Shown one piece after another: positions 1 through 9,521 of a stretch of DNA of 64,000 nt. The notes beneath the pieces are model-generated. The model did no database searches and was not told where the DNA came from. It saw only the letters and a program-made list of their open reading frames with translations. The stretch is from assembly GCF_015234585.1 (NCBI RefSeq), contig NZ_JADFCM010000008.1, positions 930,001 to 994,000 of the forward strand, given 5' to 3'. The stretch is from Pseudalkalibacillus hwajinpoensis. GTDB lineage: Bacteria; Bacillota; Bacilli; Bacillales; Guptibacillaceae. Numbering within the stretch: position 1 is the first letter of the stretch; each line of letters opens with the position of its first letter. A program made the position numbers and the translations under genes.

Positions 1-50
1 TCCCTACGTAACAGCAAATAATCCGATTTGAAATCATTGCCAAACAAAAA

Positions 51-76
51 GAACAGGACCGTTTAGGCCTGTTCTT
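51..76 (-). terminator. Intrinsic terminator of the yjbK gene
   Basis: An 8-bp perfect stem (AGAACAGG/CCTGTTCT) with a 10-base loop is followed, on the minus strand, by a T-rich run. The stop codon of the CYTH gene lies inside the stem. Confidence 0.7.
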
Positions 77-638
77 GGGATGCTAGGAAGAATCGAAGAA
101 TCTTATTATTTGTCTTTCTCTTTGGAATTTGATGCTGATGAAGAAGGGACGTGAAGGCGCGCTCTCCTGTCGTGAAATCAGAGACTTCAAACTCAAGTTC
201 GAAATCTTCTCTCCCTAGGTATTCACTATGGTCGAGGACGAGCAGTCCGTGAGTCGTTTGGTATTCAGCTCTATGTGTCGTTAATCGTCCTAAGTGGCGG
301 AGCGGAGATAGAATTCCTAGTTCGTTTAGCTGCGATGCTACTTCTCCATCAGGAAGTGTGCCGTCCTTCTTGATCTCTTCAAAGGTTTCTTGCGATACGG
401 CTTGATGTGTCTCAAGCAGTCCTTCCTCGGCAGGCTGCTTTAATGTTAATACGAATTTGTCATTCTTGTTTCTAATGCGTAACGCAGCTCCTTTTTCACG
501 AATCATAAAATTCTTTGTATCAAAATAATCATTCGTTTGTGTTTTAATGTTCTCTTCTAATTTATAGTAATCAAGTAAAGAGGCATACTCTTCTTTTGTG
601 AGCATATTTTTAAATTCGATTTCTACTTCCTGTGCCAT
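63..638 (-). CDS. yjbK: CYTH domain protein, YjbK-like
   Basis: A 191-residue protein of the CYTH superfamily, which acts on triphosphorylated substrates in a metal-dependent tunnel fold. The N-terminal EVEIEFKN carries the family's ExExK-type signature, and charged pairs expected to line the tunnel follow (RIRNKN, LTLKQPAEEG, ELEFEVSD, KTNNKILRF). The ATG at 638 is chosen because GGAGGG lies 7 bases upstream; an in-frame ATG five codons earlier has no ribosome binding site. It is divergent from yjbL-yjbM-nadK, as in B. subtilis. The true substrate (thiamine triphosphate, inorganic triphosphate or another) cannot be read from the sequence. Confidence 0.85.
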   Translation of the reverse strand: MAQEVEIEFKNMLTKEEYASLLDYYKLEENIKTQTNDYFDTKNFMIREKGAALRIRNKNDKFVLTLKQPAEEGLLETHQAVSQETFEEIKKDGTLPDGEVASQLNELGILSPLRHLGRLTTHRAEYQTTHGLLVLDHSEYLGREDFELEFEVSDFTTGERAFTSLLHQHQIPKRKTNNKILRFFLASQEQA

Positions 639-778
639 AAGTGAACCCTCCATTTAGATGAATATAAAAGAATTATGGCATATGTCTATATTCAGAACAA
701 CAACGGTGAAATCTCCCACTGCATTGTGATAAACTATTAGGTGATACATACTTGGAAATAACGAAAGGAGAGGTATTT

Positions 779-1159
779 GTGCCAGAACAATACTACATCA
801 TTACAGGGGAATTATCAGATCACACACTTACCTTTGGTCTGAATGAAAAAGTGGACCTTACTTCCTATACAGCTACTGGAAATATGTTAGTGGATTCCGA
901 CTCCTTGTCATTTGTGTATTTACTCGATGGGGGAGAAGGGTATACATATATTCGTTTCCAAGAGGAAGTATGGCCAATGTTAGCAAACGTGCTCAATCAG
1001 GACGTGAACGTGGTTGTTACTTCCGAGGATGACACATCTATAGAACTTACTGACCTAAAAGAGGAACTTTCCTATCTTGTTGAGAATATTAAAGATAATT
1101 CGAATTATGGAGAAGTGATGAATCAAGCTGTTGAGAAAGTATTCCTAACAGCGTCATAA
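779..1159 (+). CDS. yjbL: YjbL-like protein (UPF0738 family)
   Basis: A small acidic protein of 126 aa with no signal peptide or membrane segment. It is identified mainly by position between yjbK and the alarmone synthetase gene and by its size. The GTG at 779 is preferred because AAAGGAGAGG lies 6-7 bases upstream; an in-frame TTG at 752 would place that ribosome binding site inside the gene. The next gene starts 26 bases later, so the two are probably co-transcribed. The function is unknown. Confidence 0.7.
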   Translation: MPEQYYIITGELSDHTLTFGLNEKVDLTSYTATGNMLVDSDSLSFVYLLDGGEGYTYIRFQEEVWPMLANVLNQDVNVVVTSEDDTSIELTDLKEELSYLVENIKDNSNYGEVMNQAVEKVFLTAS

Positions 1160-1185
1160 TAGATATCGTCGTTGGTGGTGGTTGG

Positions 1186-1821
1186 ATGAAAAATTGGGAA
1201 GAATTTTTAGCACCGTATAAACAAGCAGTAAATGAATTGAAAGTGAAATTGAAAGGCATTCGAGAGCAATTTGAAAAGGCGGATGATCATTCACCTGTTG
1301 AATTTGTTACTGGGAGAGTAAAGCCGATTTCAAGTATTCTTGATAAAGCCAAAACGAAACACATACCGCTCAATAGACTGCAGGAAGAAATGCATGATAT
1401 TGCAGGTGTTCGTGTGATGTGTCAGTTCGTAGAAGATATTAATAAAGTCATTCATCACCTTCGTGGTAGAAAAGATTTTGATATCGTTGAGGAACGAGAT
1501 TATGTGACGAATCAGAAAGTAAGCGGCTATCGATCATACCATGTGGTCGTTCAGTATCCAGTTCAAACGATTCAAGGAGAACAAATGCTGCTCGTTGAAA
1601 TACAAATTCGAACACTTGCTATGAATTTCTGGGCGACAATTGAGCATTCTTTGAATTATAAATACAATAAGAAAATACCTGATGATGTCAAAAAGCGCCT
1701 CCAACGAGCCGCTGAAGCAGCTTCCAAACTTGATGATGAAATGTCTGAAATTCGCGGTGAGATTAAGGAAGCTCAGAAAATCTTTATGCAAAAGAAAGAA
1801 AATGAACAAAAAGAAAGCTGA
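1186..1821 (+). CDS. relQ: Small alarmone synthetase RelQ/YjbM, (p)ppGpp synthesis
   Basis: This 211-residue protein matches the synthetase-only branch of the RelA/SpoT family, which transfers pyrophosphate from ATP to GDP or GTP. Visible motifs are the ATP-binding [14 protein letters not shown] (about residue 43), the region [15 protein letters not shown], the GTP-binding stretch with [10 protein letters not shown], and [19 protein letters not shown]. There is no HD hydrolase, TGS or ACT domain. It precedes nadK by 26 bases, the conserved relQ-nadK arrangement of Firmicutes. The C-terminus is a charged helix, typical of tetrameric RelQ. Confidence 0.93.
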   Translation: MKNWEEFLAPYKQAVNELKVKLKGIREQFEKADDHSPVEFVTGRVKPISSILDKAKTKHIPLNRLQEEMHDIAGVRVMCQFVEDINKVIHHLRGRKDFDIVEERDYVTNQKVSGYRSYHVVVQYPVQTIQGEQMLLVEIQIRTLAMNFWATIEHSLNYKYNKKIPDDVKKRLQRAAEAASKLDDEMSEIRGEIKEAQKIFMQKKENEQKES

Positions 1822-1847
1822 AAACTAAACTAGACGAGGTGCCTAAA

Positions 1848-2648
1848 TTGAAATTTGCGGTAAAGTCAAAAGGGGATCAAACCTCCAATCAACTTCAGCA
1901 GCGCATCAAAAATTATTTACGTGATTTCGATCTGGACTATGATGAAGCAGAACCGGATATTGTCATTTCGGTTGGCGGTGATGGGACACTACTACACGCT
2001 TTTCATCATTATCAAGATCGCCTGGATCAAACAGCCTTTGTAGGTGTTCATACTGGACACTTAGGTTTCTATGCGGACTGGACCCCTGAAGAAGTCGAAA
2101 AGCTCGTCATCCATATTGCAAGGACTCCTTTTCAAATTGTAGAATATCCATTGCTTGAAGTAACGGTTCGCTATTTAAATAGTTCCAAAGAGAACCGCTA
2201 TCTTGCGCTAAATGAATGTACAGTCAAAAGTGTAGAGGGATCTTTAGTGATGAATGTTGAAATAAAAGGTGATCTGTTTGAAACGTTTAGAGGAGACGGT
2301 CTCTGTATTTCAACGCCATCTGGTAGTACAGCCTATAATAAAGCGTTGGGCGGGGCGATCATTCATCCTGCACTTCCTTCCATTCAACTTTCAGAAATGG
2401 CATCTATCAACAATCGCGTCTTTCGTACTGTAGGATCTCCACTTGTGCTTCCGCAGCATCATACGTGTCTTCTGCGACCGGTGAACGATGCTGACTTTCA
2501 AATTACGATTGACCATCTGTTCTTATTGCAACAAGATGTAAAGTCCATTCAATATCGAGTAGCAGAAGAGAAAGTAAGATTCGCGCGTTTTAGACCGTTT
2601 CCTTTCTGGAAAAGAGTAAAGGAATCATTTGTCGATGAAGTATATTAA
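1848..2648 (+). CDS. nadK: NAD kinase
   Basis: This is ATP-NAD kinase, which makes NADP from NAD (266 aa). It carries the diagnostic [14 protein letters not shown] near residue 44, [19 protein letters not shown] and [15 protein letters not shown]. The C-terminal [15 protein letters not shown] matches the B. subtilis short-type enzyme as I recall it. The TTG at 1848 is chosen because GAGG lies 8 bases upstream and gives the [11 protein letters not shown] start of homologues; the in-frame GTG at 1839 overlaps the ribosome binding site. It forms an operon with relQ and is followed by a terminator. Confidence 0.93.
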   Translation: MKFAVKSKGDQTSNQLQQRIKNYLRDFDLDYDEAEPDIVISVGGDGTLLHAFHHYQDRLDQTAFVGVHTGHLGFYADWTPEEVEKLVIHIARTPFQIVEYPLLEVTVRYLNSSKENRYLALNECTVKSVEGSLVMNVEIKGDLFETFRGDGLCISTPSGSTAYNKALGGAIIHPALPSIQLSEMASINNRVFRTVGSPLVLPQHHTCLLRPVNDADFQITIDHLFLLQQDVKSIQYRVAEEKVRFARFRPFPFWKRVKESFVDEVY

Positions 2649-2655
2649 AGCGAGG

Positions 2656-2692
2656 CAGTACTGTTCATGAGTTGAACGGTGCTGTTTTTTTC
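2656..2692 (+). terminator. Terminator after nadK
   Basis: An imperfect stem of about 12 bp (CAGTACTGTTCA with TGAACGGTGCTG) is followed directly by TTTTTTT. Confidence 0.7.
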
Positions 2693-2751
2693 GCTCTATT
2701 ACAAAAGAATGCCTATCATGAAAAATTTTATAATACACGAGGTGAGTTTGC

Positions 2752-3639
2752 TTGAGCGTTAGAATGACGTGGAACGTAGAAGAGAAGGATGAAGGGATGC
2801 TGCTAAGGGAATTCCTTCTTACGGAAAAGAATTTATCAAGAAGTATGTTAACAGATATTAAATTCAATGGAGGAAAACTTACGGTTAATAACATCAATCA
2901 AACCGTTAGAGCTGTCTTAAGGAAAGACGATACGGTGGAAGTCTTATTTCCAAAAGAAACTGTGAGCGAAACGATGGTAGCTAAAGAGATGGAACTTCGT
3001 ATTTGTTATGAGGATGAGCACTTTTTACTTATCAATAAGCCAGCAAGCCTACCGACGATTCCATCTCGTCATTCAAAAGAATCACTCGCAGAAGGTGTTC
3101 TCTACTATTATCATACGCATAAGCTAGATCGAACGATCCACGCGGTTAATCGTTTGGATCGAGATACATCTGGACTCGTTTTATTTGCGAAGCACCGCTA
3201 TGCACATGACCTTCTTTCAAGACAGCAGAAAAACAAAGAGATGAAACGACAATACGTTGCACTTGTTCATGGAGAAGTTAAAGGAGAAGGTGAAATCGAT
3301 GCGCCAATAGGGAGGAAAGAGGGGAGTATCATTGAAAGGGCCGTTCGTCCTGATGGACAACACGCATTAACGAGTTACCGCACAATAAATCATTATAAAG
3401 GATTCTCCCTTCTTGAATTATCGCTAAAAACGGGGAGAACCCATCAAATTAGAGTTCATATGTCTTATCTTGGTCATCCGCTCTTAGGGGATGATCTCTA
3501 TGGTGGAACGCATGCATTAATAAATAGACAAGCGTTACATAGTGCGAAGCTTGAGTTCTATCATCCTTTCCTAGAAAAAAAACTACGGTTTGTTTCAGAG
3601 CTTGAAGAGGATATGTTCTGTCTCATTCGAAAGAAGTGA
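2752..3639 (+). CDS. yjbO: RluA-family pseudouridine synthase YjbO
   Basis: A 295-residue rRNA or tRNA pseudouridine synthase. An S4-like N-terminal region (residues 1-75) precedes the catalytic domain. The active-site motif [19 protein letters not shown], around residue 130, contains the catalytic Asp, and [22 protein letters not shown] is the second family hallmark. The start is TTG at 2752, with GAGGTGA 5-6 bases upstream. The exact uridine target cannot be assigned from sequence. Its 3' end overlaps the convergent prpE gene by 17 bases. Confidence 0.9.
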   Translation: MSVRMTWNVEEKDEGMLLREFLLTEKNLSRSMLTDIKFNGGKLTVNNINQTVRAVLRKDDTVEVLFPKETVSETMVAKEMELRICYEDEHFLLINKPASLPTIPSRHSKESLAEGVLYYYHTHKLDRTIHAVNRLDRDTSGLVLFAKHRYAHDLLSRQQKNKEMKRQYVALVHGEVKGEGEIDAPIGRKEGSIIERAVRPDGQHALTSYRTINHYKGFSLLELSLKTGRTHQIRVHMSYLGHPLLGDDLYGGTHALINRQALHSAKLEFYHPFLEKKLRFVSELEEDMFCLIRKK

Positions 3640-4357
3640 ATTTCTCAGGAACATAAGGCATTGATGATTGGACAGAAGTTGTTTTCAATTCGGGATAGCT
3701 AAGCGAAGTCAGTTTGCCTCCAAACACGCATCCTGTGTCAATGTTTATTGTATGATTCACCCATCTTGGTTCTTTCACTGGAGTGTGCCCATAAACAATA
3801 AGAGATTCTCCGTTATAATGCTTAGCCCAGTCTCTTCGAATAGGCATGCCGTTCGGATGAGATTCTCCTGAAATGTCGCCGTAGAGGACAAATGTTTTTA
3901 CTTTTTTCCCAACTTGTCCGATATAATGCTTAGGAATTCCCGCATGTGCAGCAATTATTTCCCCGTCATCGAGGGATAAATAGAGTGGTGCATGTTCATA
4001 AAGAGAGATAAATTGACTTTTCACAGCCTCTTTCTCATCATTTGGGAGAGCATTTAGTTCAGCAACCGTTGTCTCCAGTCCATGTGTTTGCTGAACGTTT
4101 CGGCCGATAAAATACCGATAAAGCTTATTGCAATGGTTCCCAGGGCAATAGTAAGCCTGTCCGGTGCTAACGAGTTGTGAGACTACGTTAATCACAGCAA
4201 GTGATTCTTTTCCTCGATCGGTGATATCACCAGGAAAGACGAGTTTTCTGCCGTCAGGATGAACGGGAAGTCCACTTTCCCATGAATATCCGATTCGTTT
4301 GGTTAGTTCTATCAGTTCTTTATAACATCCGTGTATATCGCTGATAATGTCTAACAA
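3623..4357 (-). CDS. prpE: PrpE-like bis(5'-nucleosyl)-tetraphosphatase (metallophosphatase)
   Basis: A 244-residue calcineurin-like phosphoesterase with the metal-binding blocks in order: [31 protein letters not shown] and [10 protein letters not shown]. The neighbour yjbO and the length match B. subtilis PrpE, which hydrolyses Ap4A asymmetrically and affects spore germination. The start is TTG at 4357, with TAGGAGG 7 bases upstream. The substrate is inferred from the family. Confidence 0.87.
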   Translation of the reverse strand: MLDIISDIHGCYKELIELTKRIGYSWESGLPVHPDGRKLVFPGDITDRGKESLAVINVVSQLVSTGQAYYCPGNHCNKLYRYFIGRNVQQTHGLETTVAELNALPNDEKEAVKSQFISLYEHAPLYLSLDDGEIIAAHAGIPKHYIGQVGKKVKTFVLYGDISGESHPNGMPIRRDWAKHYNGESLIVYGHTPVKEPRWVNHTINIDTGCVFGGKLTSLSYPELKTTSVQSSMPYVPEKFTSFE

Positions 4358-4428
4358 TTGGCAACCTCCTATCTCATCTCTCTATCATTACCCTATTGGA
4401 CGACTATGTATCAAGGTTAAAGGCCAAA

Positions 4429-4456
4429 TAAAAAAACCTGCCAATTTGGCAGGTTA
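4429..4456 (-). terminator. Terminator of the rodA-like gene
   Basis: AACCTGCCAA/TTGGCAGGTT form a perfect 10-bp stem with almost no loop. A run of A on the plus strand gives the T-run on the minus strand. Confidence 0.75.
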
Positions 4457-5638
4457 TTCAAACATATACGTTTTCGTTCGAGATCGGACGTTTAATACGA
4501 GTCCGACTGCAATCATGTAGGTTAAAAGTGCACTTCCTCCATAGCTTACGAATGGTAATGGGATACCAGTAATTGGCAATATCCGAATGGTCATTCCAAT
4601 GTTTTGGAATACCTGGAATGTTAGCATCCCGATAACGCCTGCGCACAAATAGCTTCCAAAAGATTCATTGCTTTCAAGGGCTGTATGAATCATTCGGTAA
4701 ATTAGCATGAAGAAAATGGAGATCGTAATACTTGCTCCTATGAATCCGAATTCTTCTCCAATCACAGCAAAAATAAAGTCAGTGTGCGCTTCAGGGAAGT
4801 AAACAGTACCGTCAGCGTATCCTTTCCCTTCTAATTTACCAGAGCCGATGGCAAGGATCGCTTTCGTCGCTTGATAGCCTGCATCTGTATACTCTTCAGG
4901 AGCAAGCCATCCATAGAATCGAGCGAGCTGATATTCATCAAGTAAGTAGGCTTTAAAGAACGCCGGAAACTTAAAGAAAATAAAGACAAGAGCAGATATT
5001 CCCGCAACCCCTAGTAAACTTAAAAGAGAGAGAAGTCGCCACCGTACGCCTGATACTAATGTAATACTAACAACAATGGCAGTGAAAACCATCGCAGTTC
5101 CAAGGTCAGGCTGAGCCATAACGATTAGAAGAGGCGCAGCTGCCACACCGAAAATTTTGGCTAATAACAAAAGGTCAGTTTGAATGGTTTTTGTTGGGTT
5201 TTTTTCATGATGGTTGACCGCTGTAGAAGCGATCGTAATAATCAAGAAAATTTTCATAAACTCTGATGGCTGTACACTTCCTAAACCAGGAAGCACAAAC
5301 CAGCTTTTTGCCCCATTTCGAATCGGAGCAATTTGATAACTTCCAATATACTCAGGACTAACCGCAAGCAAGATTAGAAGAAGAATTCCAAATCCATAGA
5401 GATACCAGGATAATTGTTTAAAGCGATCAAAATCAATGACCAGTGTGAGCGAGAGGACAAACGCACCAACGAAATACCACGTTAGCTGTCTTCCTGCGAA
5501 GTTGAAGTTTTTTAATTCTCCAGGAAGTGACGCCTGTGCACTATAAATGGCGATAGTACTAATGCACATCAGGAGAAAGACAAAGAATAAAAGTGTGAAA
5601 TCTATTTGTTGCCATGGTGTTTGATTGTCATTGTTCAT
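4454..5638 (-). CDS. FtsW/RodA/SpoVE (SEDS) peptidoglycan glycosyltransferase, RodA-like
   Basis: A SEDS-family polymerase of 394 aa with about ten hydrophobic segments, which polymerises lipid II together with a class B penicillin-binding protein. Hallmarks are MAQPDLGTAMVF, FPEAHTDFIFAVIGEEFG (with the catalytic Asp region), QNIGMTIRILPITGIPLP and FVSYGGSALLTYM. The pattern is closest to RodA, the elongation enzyme. Spacer residues in NGAKSWFVLPGLGSVQPSEFMK are also family-typical. It is a lone gene with its own terminator. A second, sporulation or cold-specific paralogue cannot be excluded. Confidence 0.88.
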   Translation of the reverse strand: MNNDNQTPWQQIDFTLLFFVFLLMCISTIAIYSAQASLPGELKNFNFAGRQLTWYFVGAFVLSLTLVIDFDRFKQLSWYLYGFGILLLILLAVSPEYIGSYQIAPIRNGAKSWFVLPGLGSVQPSEFMKIFLIITIASTAVNHHEKNPTKTIQTDLLLLAKIFGVAAAPLLIVMAQPDLGTAMVFTAIVVSITLVSGVRWRLLSLLSLLGVAGISALVFIFFKFPAFFKAYLLDEYQLARFYGWLAPEEYTDAGYQATKAILAIGSGKLEGKGYADGTVYFPEAHTDFIFAVIGEEFGFIGASITISIFFMLIYRMIHTALESNESFGSYLCAGVIGMLTFQVFQNIGMTIRILPITGIPLPFVSYGGSALLTYMIAVGLVLNVRSRTKTYMFE

Positions 5639-5640
5639 GA

Positions 5641-5910
5641 TATAATCCTTTCTAAAGAAAAGCGTTCCTTCTTTTAATCACAATTCCTATCTTATCTGAA
5701 ATCCTTCCATTTGCAAATCGGTTCCTGTATTTATTTTTGACAAAATAACTACACACCGACTAAGATAGGAAGGTAATTTTACTTTATGACACTGATAAGT
5801 AGAAAAAACGTTCATCCTTAGAAAAGCTTATCGGAAATAAACGATAAATGCTATAGCCATATTTGAGTATTTACGCACTTTGTTACTAAAACATCAAGGA
5901 GGTGTGCAGA
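5641..5910. other. Intergenic region, divergent rodA-like/mgtE
   Basis: About 270 bases hold the promoters of two divergent genes. I looked for the conserved core of an M-box magnesium riboswitch, which would fit upstream of mgtE, and did not recognise it. Short inverted repeats such as CTTATCGG...CGATAA are present near 5828-5848, but no convincing regulatory structure emerges. Confidence 0.4.
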
Positions 5911-7272
5911 GTGGCTTACCAGGAGCAAGAAACGCAAGCTTTGTACGAAGCACTTATCCATCATTTAGAACAAGAAAGAATCGATGCCTTTCGGGAATTG
6001 TTTCTAGATATTCACCCTTATGAACAGTCTCAATTCTTCTTAACTGTATCAGAACAAATCAGGCTGCTTGTGTACACCTATTTATCACCAAGAGAAATGG
6101 CCGAAATCTTTCAGAATTTTGATATTGAAGAGCAAGAAGAATACATTTCGGAGATGGAGCCAGCTTATGCAGCTAAAATGCTCGCAGAGATGTATGCCGA
6201 TGACGCAGTAGACGTATTAAATGAACTAAACCCTGAACAGATTGCAAGTTACTTAACCATTATGGATGATGATGCAGCTGACGAAATTAAGGAACTTCTT
6301 CATTATGAAGAAAAAACAGCTGGTAGTATCATGACAACAGAATTTGTATCGATTCGAGCACACCAAACGGTGAAGCGAGCGATGCAAATACTGAGACGTG
6401 AAGCACCTGAAGCAGAGACGATCTACTATATATTCGTATTAGATGAACAGAAAAGGCTCGTCGGGGTTATTTCTCTTAGAGATTTAATTATTGCAGAAGA
6501 AGATACGTTAATAGAAGAGATTATGAATGAGCGGGTTGTTTCCATTTCGGTCGGTGAAGATCAGGAGGAAGCCGCTAGAATTATGAGAGATTATGACTTT
6601 CTAGCACTTCCCGTTCTCGACTTCCAAAATCATTTGCTCGGTATTATCACACACGATGATATTGTCGACGTTATTGAGGAAGAAGCTTCAGAGGACTATT
6701 CAAAGCTTGCCGCTATTTCAGATGACGGTTCGTTTGATCGCAATCCATTCTCATCAGCGAAAAAAAGGTTACCATGGCTCATCATTCTCTTATTTCTTGG
6801 AATGATGACAGCAAGCTTAATTGGTCAGTTTGAGGTAACCCTCGATAAAGTCCCATTGCTAGCGGTATTTATTCCACTTATTGCTGGAATGGCAGGTAAT
6901 ACAGGAACACAAGCGCTTGCTGTTGTTGTAAGAGGTCTTGCTACTGGAGATTTTGAAGAGAATAGTAAGTGGGCGTTAATAGTTAGAGAAGCAGGAACTG
7001 GACTAATTACCGGTGCAACGTCAGGAGTTCTCGTCACCATTATTATTTTCTTGTGGAAAGGAACCTTTTTACTTGGTTTATTAGTTGGTTTTTCGTTATT
7101 ATTTACGTTGATTGTTGCCACTCTTGCTGGTGCGCTAGTCCCACTCTTAATGCACAAACTTAACATAGACCCTGCCGTTGCTTCAGGGCCGTTCATTACA
7201 ACTATTAATGATATTATCAGTATACTTATTTATTTTGGAATGGCGACTGCATTTATGAGTCAATTAGTCTAA
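5911..7272 (+). CDS. mgtE: Magnesium transporter MgtE
   Basis: A 453-residue MgtE-type Mg2+ channel. Order: an acidic N-domain of about 130 residues, a CBS pair (about 135-260, beginning EEKTAGSIMTTEFVSI), a connecting plug helix, and a C-terminal membrane domain of five segments with PLIAGMAGNTGTQALAV, the pore signature. GTG at 5911 is chosen because AAGGAGGT lies 7 bases upstream; the in-frame GTG at 5902 overlaps that ribosome binding site. Cytosolic Mg2+ is known to close the channel through the N and CBS domains. The next gene is a cation antiporter 39 bases downstream. Confidence 0.93.
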   Translation: MAYQEQETQALYEALIHHLEQERIDAFRELFLDIHPYEQSQFFLTVSEQIRLLVYTYLSPREMAEIFQNFDIEEQEEYISEMEPAYAAKMLAEMYADDAVDVLNELNPEQIASYLTIMDDDAADEIKELLHYEEKTAGSIMTTEFVSIRAHQTVKRAMQILRREAPEAETIYYIFVLDEQKRLVGVISLRDLIIAEEDTLIEEIMNERVVSISVGEDQEEAARIMRDYDFLALPVLDFQNHLLGIITHDDIVDVIEEEASEDYSKLAAISDDGSFDRNPFSSAKKRLPWLIILLFLGMMTASLIGQFEVTLDKVPLLAVFIPLIAGMAGNTGTQALAVVVRGLATGDFEENSKWALIVREAGTGLITGATSGVLVTIIIFLWKGTFLLGLLVGFSLLFTLIVATLAGALVPLLMHKLNIDPAVASGPFITTINDIISILIYFGMATAFMSQLV

Positions 7273-7311
7273 AGACTAATTGACTGTGCAGACGTTTGAA
7301 GGAGGAAAGAA

Positions 7312-9159
7312 ATGGAACACGGTGCATCCGTATCATCACTTGTTATCGTAGTCGTAATCGCATTTTTAATACCGTTTATCTTACACCGCTTCAGACTGAA
7401 CTTTTTGCCAGTCGTAGTTGCCGAGATTATCGCCGGAATTTTCATTGGACAAAGTGGATTTAACCTTGTTCAAGGAGATACTTGGCTTGATACGCTATCA
7501 ACTCTTGGTTTTATCTTCTTGATGTTCCTAAGTGGTCTTGAGATCGATTTCTCGGTTTTTGCGAGTAAAAAGAAAAAAGTAAAGCTACCAAGCGGTAAAC
7601 TCGAACCGAATCGTGTTCTCGTCTCGTTTATCGTCTTTATTTTTGTATTTCTTGTATCGTACCTATTGTCTCTTCTATTCGTTGTACTTGGGTATACGGA
7701 TAATGCCTTCTTTATGACGTTAATCATTTCAACCATATCGCTTGGTGTAGTGGTTCCTACGTTAAAAGACGCAAACATAATGAAGAGTAGTATCGGTCAA
7801 ACGATTCTATTAATCGCCGTTATAGCTGACTTGGCTACAATGATTTTACTGGCGATCTTTGTTTCCCTGAATTCAGGGGGAGAAGGGAACATGTGGCTGC
7901 TTCTCATACTCTTTGGAGCAGGAATTTTGCTTTATTTCCTTGGGGCTTACTTCCGACATCTTTCCTTTATCGAGACGATGTCCAAGGGGACCATTCAAAT
8001 TGGTACGAGAGCCGTCTTTACGTTAATTATTGTATTAGTCGGTATCTCTGAAACGGTTGGAGCGGAAAATATCTTAGGTGCCTTTCTTGCCGGTGCACTC
8101 GTTTCCTTGCTCTCACCAAATACGGAACTCGTGCAAAAGCTCGATTCATTTGGATATGGCTTTCTCATTCCTATTTTCTTCGTAATGGTTGGGGTAGAGC
8201 TAGATATCTGGTCACTTTTCCAGGATCCTAAAGTGTTAATTCTTATTCCATTACTGTTGATTGCGCTCTTTGCTTCAAAATTAGTGCCCGTTGTTGTATT
8301 GAAAAAATGGTATGATACGAAAACGGTTCTCGGTTCCGGCATGTTGCTAACATCAACGCTTTCTCTCGTTATTGCAGCAGCTGAAATCGGAGAACGAATT
8401 GATATCATTGATGATCAGCTGTCATCTGCTTTAATCTTAGTGGCGATTATGAGCTGTATTCTAGCACCAATTCTTTTCAAGAAACTAATGCCGAAGCCAG
8501 AAGAAAGCTCTCATGCGAAGAAGCTGGCGATCATCGGAGCAAACCAAATCACTTTGCCTATCTCGCTGGAACTTAATCCTGCCAATTATGAAACATCGAT
8601 TTATCATACGAAGCAGGAGAAAGTGGACTCTGAGAAACAAAGCAGTCATTTTAAAGTAATTGAGCTTTCGGATTATAGCATTGATACACTAAAGAAAAGC
8701 TCTGTCTTCGATGCCGATATCCTCCTCATTTCTTCTGGAGATGATGAAACGAACTCGGATATTGCGGTATTCGCGAAAGAATATGGAACAGATCGCGTCA
8801 TTGCTCGAATTGAATTAACAGAAATAGCCGATCAGCTAAGAGAGCTTAATATTGATGTATTCTCTGTTTTCTTCTCAACAAAAGCCTTGTTAAAAGCGCT
8901 CATCGAGTCTCCTGGAGTCGTTAATATCTTCACTCGTGAAGAAAATGCGCTATATCAAATTAACATGAACAATGTGGAATACAACGGTGTGCCACTGCGT
9001 AGCTTCCCATATCTCGGTGATACGATCATAGTACGAATTTTCCGTGGTAAGGATTCGATTGTCCCTCATGGTGACACTGAGCTCCGAATTGGTGATCGCT
9101 TAATTGTGACAGGAAGCAGCGATAGTGTAGAAGAAGTTCGAACGTTGCTAAGTTATTAA
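7312..9159 (+). CDS. yjbQ: CPA2-family cation/proton antiporter with TrkA domains, YjbQ-like
   Basis: A 615-residue monovalent cation:proton antiporter of the KefB/CPA2 type. About 12 membrane segments occupy residues 1-390, including an internal FMLSGLEIDF-like motif (FLMFLSGLEIDFSVF) characteristic of the family. A RCK-like TrkA-N region follows (about 400-525), then a TrkA-C ligand-binding domain (about 530-615, ending near GDRLIVTGSSDSVEEV). The N-lobe has lost the clean GxGxxG signature (IIGANQITLP), so NAD binding is uncertain. The ribosome binding site GGAGG is 7 bases upstream. Synteny supports YjbQ. Confidence 0.88.
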   Translation: MEHGASVSSLVIVVVIAFLIPFILHRFRLNFLPVVVAEIIAGIFIGQSGFNLVQGDTWLDTLSTLGFIFLMFLSGLEIDFSVFASKKKKVKLPSGKLEPNRVLVSFIVFIFVFLVSYLLSLLFVVLGYTDNAFFMTLIISTISLGVVVPTLKDANIMKSSIGQTILLIAVIADLATMILLAIFVSLNSGGEGNMWLLLILFGAGILLYFLGAYFRHLSFIETMSKGTIQIGTRAVFTLIIVLVGISETVGAENILGAFLAGALVSLLSPNTELVQKLDSFGYGFLIPIFFVMVGVELDIWSLFQDPKVLILIPLLLIALFASKLVPVVVLKKWYDTKTVLGSGMLLTSTLSLVIAAAEIGERIDIIDDQLSSALILVAIMSCILAPILFKKLMPKPEESSHAKKLAIIGANQITLPISLELNPANYETSIYHTKQEKVDSEKQSSHFKVIELSDYSIDTLKKSSVFDADILLISSGDDETNSDIAVFAKEYGTDRVIARIELTEIADQLRELNIDVFSVFFSTKALLKALIESPGVVNIFTREENALYQINMNNVEYNGVPLRSFPYLGDTIIVRIFRGKDSIVPHGDTELRIGDRLIVTGSSDSVEEVRTLLSY

Positions 9160-9164
9160 TTTTC

Positions 9165-9197
9165 AGCCCCTTCTCTTAGAGAGAGAGGGGGTTTTTT
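9165..9197 (+). terminator. Terminator after yjbQ
   Basis: CCCCTTCTCT pairs with AGAGAGAGGGG-like bases and is followed by GTTTTTT. Confidence 0.75.
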
Positions 9198-9278
9198 ACG
9201 TTAATAAGAAAGGAGCATAAATGCGACGAACAAGGTGATACTTTTTACCATACGGTTATAAATGGAGGGTGAAGGTGA

Positions 9279-9431
9279 ATGGATGTTGAAAGTCCGAAAG
9301 TGATTTGTCCTGTATGTAAAGGAAGTTGTGATATGGAAGAATCTCTTACAGCTCAGTCAAATCAAAACGTCATATTTGAGTGTCCAATATGCGGTTATGA
9401 GAGACGAAATATTCAAACAAATAAAGGATGA
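9279..9431 (+). CDS. Small zinc-ribbon-like protein, 50 aa
   Basis: Short gene read by eye. ATG at 9279 follows GAGGGTGAAGGTG, a usable ribosome binding site, and the frame runs 50 codons to TGA. The product has two CxxC pairs 22 residues apart (ICPVCKG and ECPICGY), the layout of a treble-clef or rubredoxin-like zinc ribbon. It has no membrane segment. It lies between yjbQ and fabI with about 90 bases to fabI. The function is unknown. The cysteine spacing makes it more likely real than chance. Confidence 0.65.
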   Translation: MDVESPKVICPVCKGSCDMEESLTAQSNQNVIFECPICGYERRNIQTNKG

Positions 9432-9466
9432 AGAAATCCACATGGTGCATGTTCACTAAAGCATGT

Positions 9467-9488
9467 TATACTTAGGACGTGGTGCTAA
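9467..9488 (+). promoter_or_regulatory. Candidate fabI promoter -10 with FapR-like operator
   Basis: TATACT at 9467-9472 is a good -10 hexamer, although the -35 is weak. It abuts TTAGGACGTGGTGCTAA (9472-9488), a 17-bp element with TTAG/CTAA arms like the FapR operator of Bacillus lipid genes. FapR represses fabI in B. subtilis and is released by malonyl-CoA. The central bases deviate from the consensus as I recall it. Confidence 0.5.
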
Positions 9489-9521
9489 TAACTAATAATA
9501 AATTCGAGGAGGAGCATGGAT

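Noticed and set aside
5641..5910. Magnesium riboswitch (M-box) before mgtE
   Set aside because: None of the conserved core elements I know were found.
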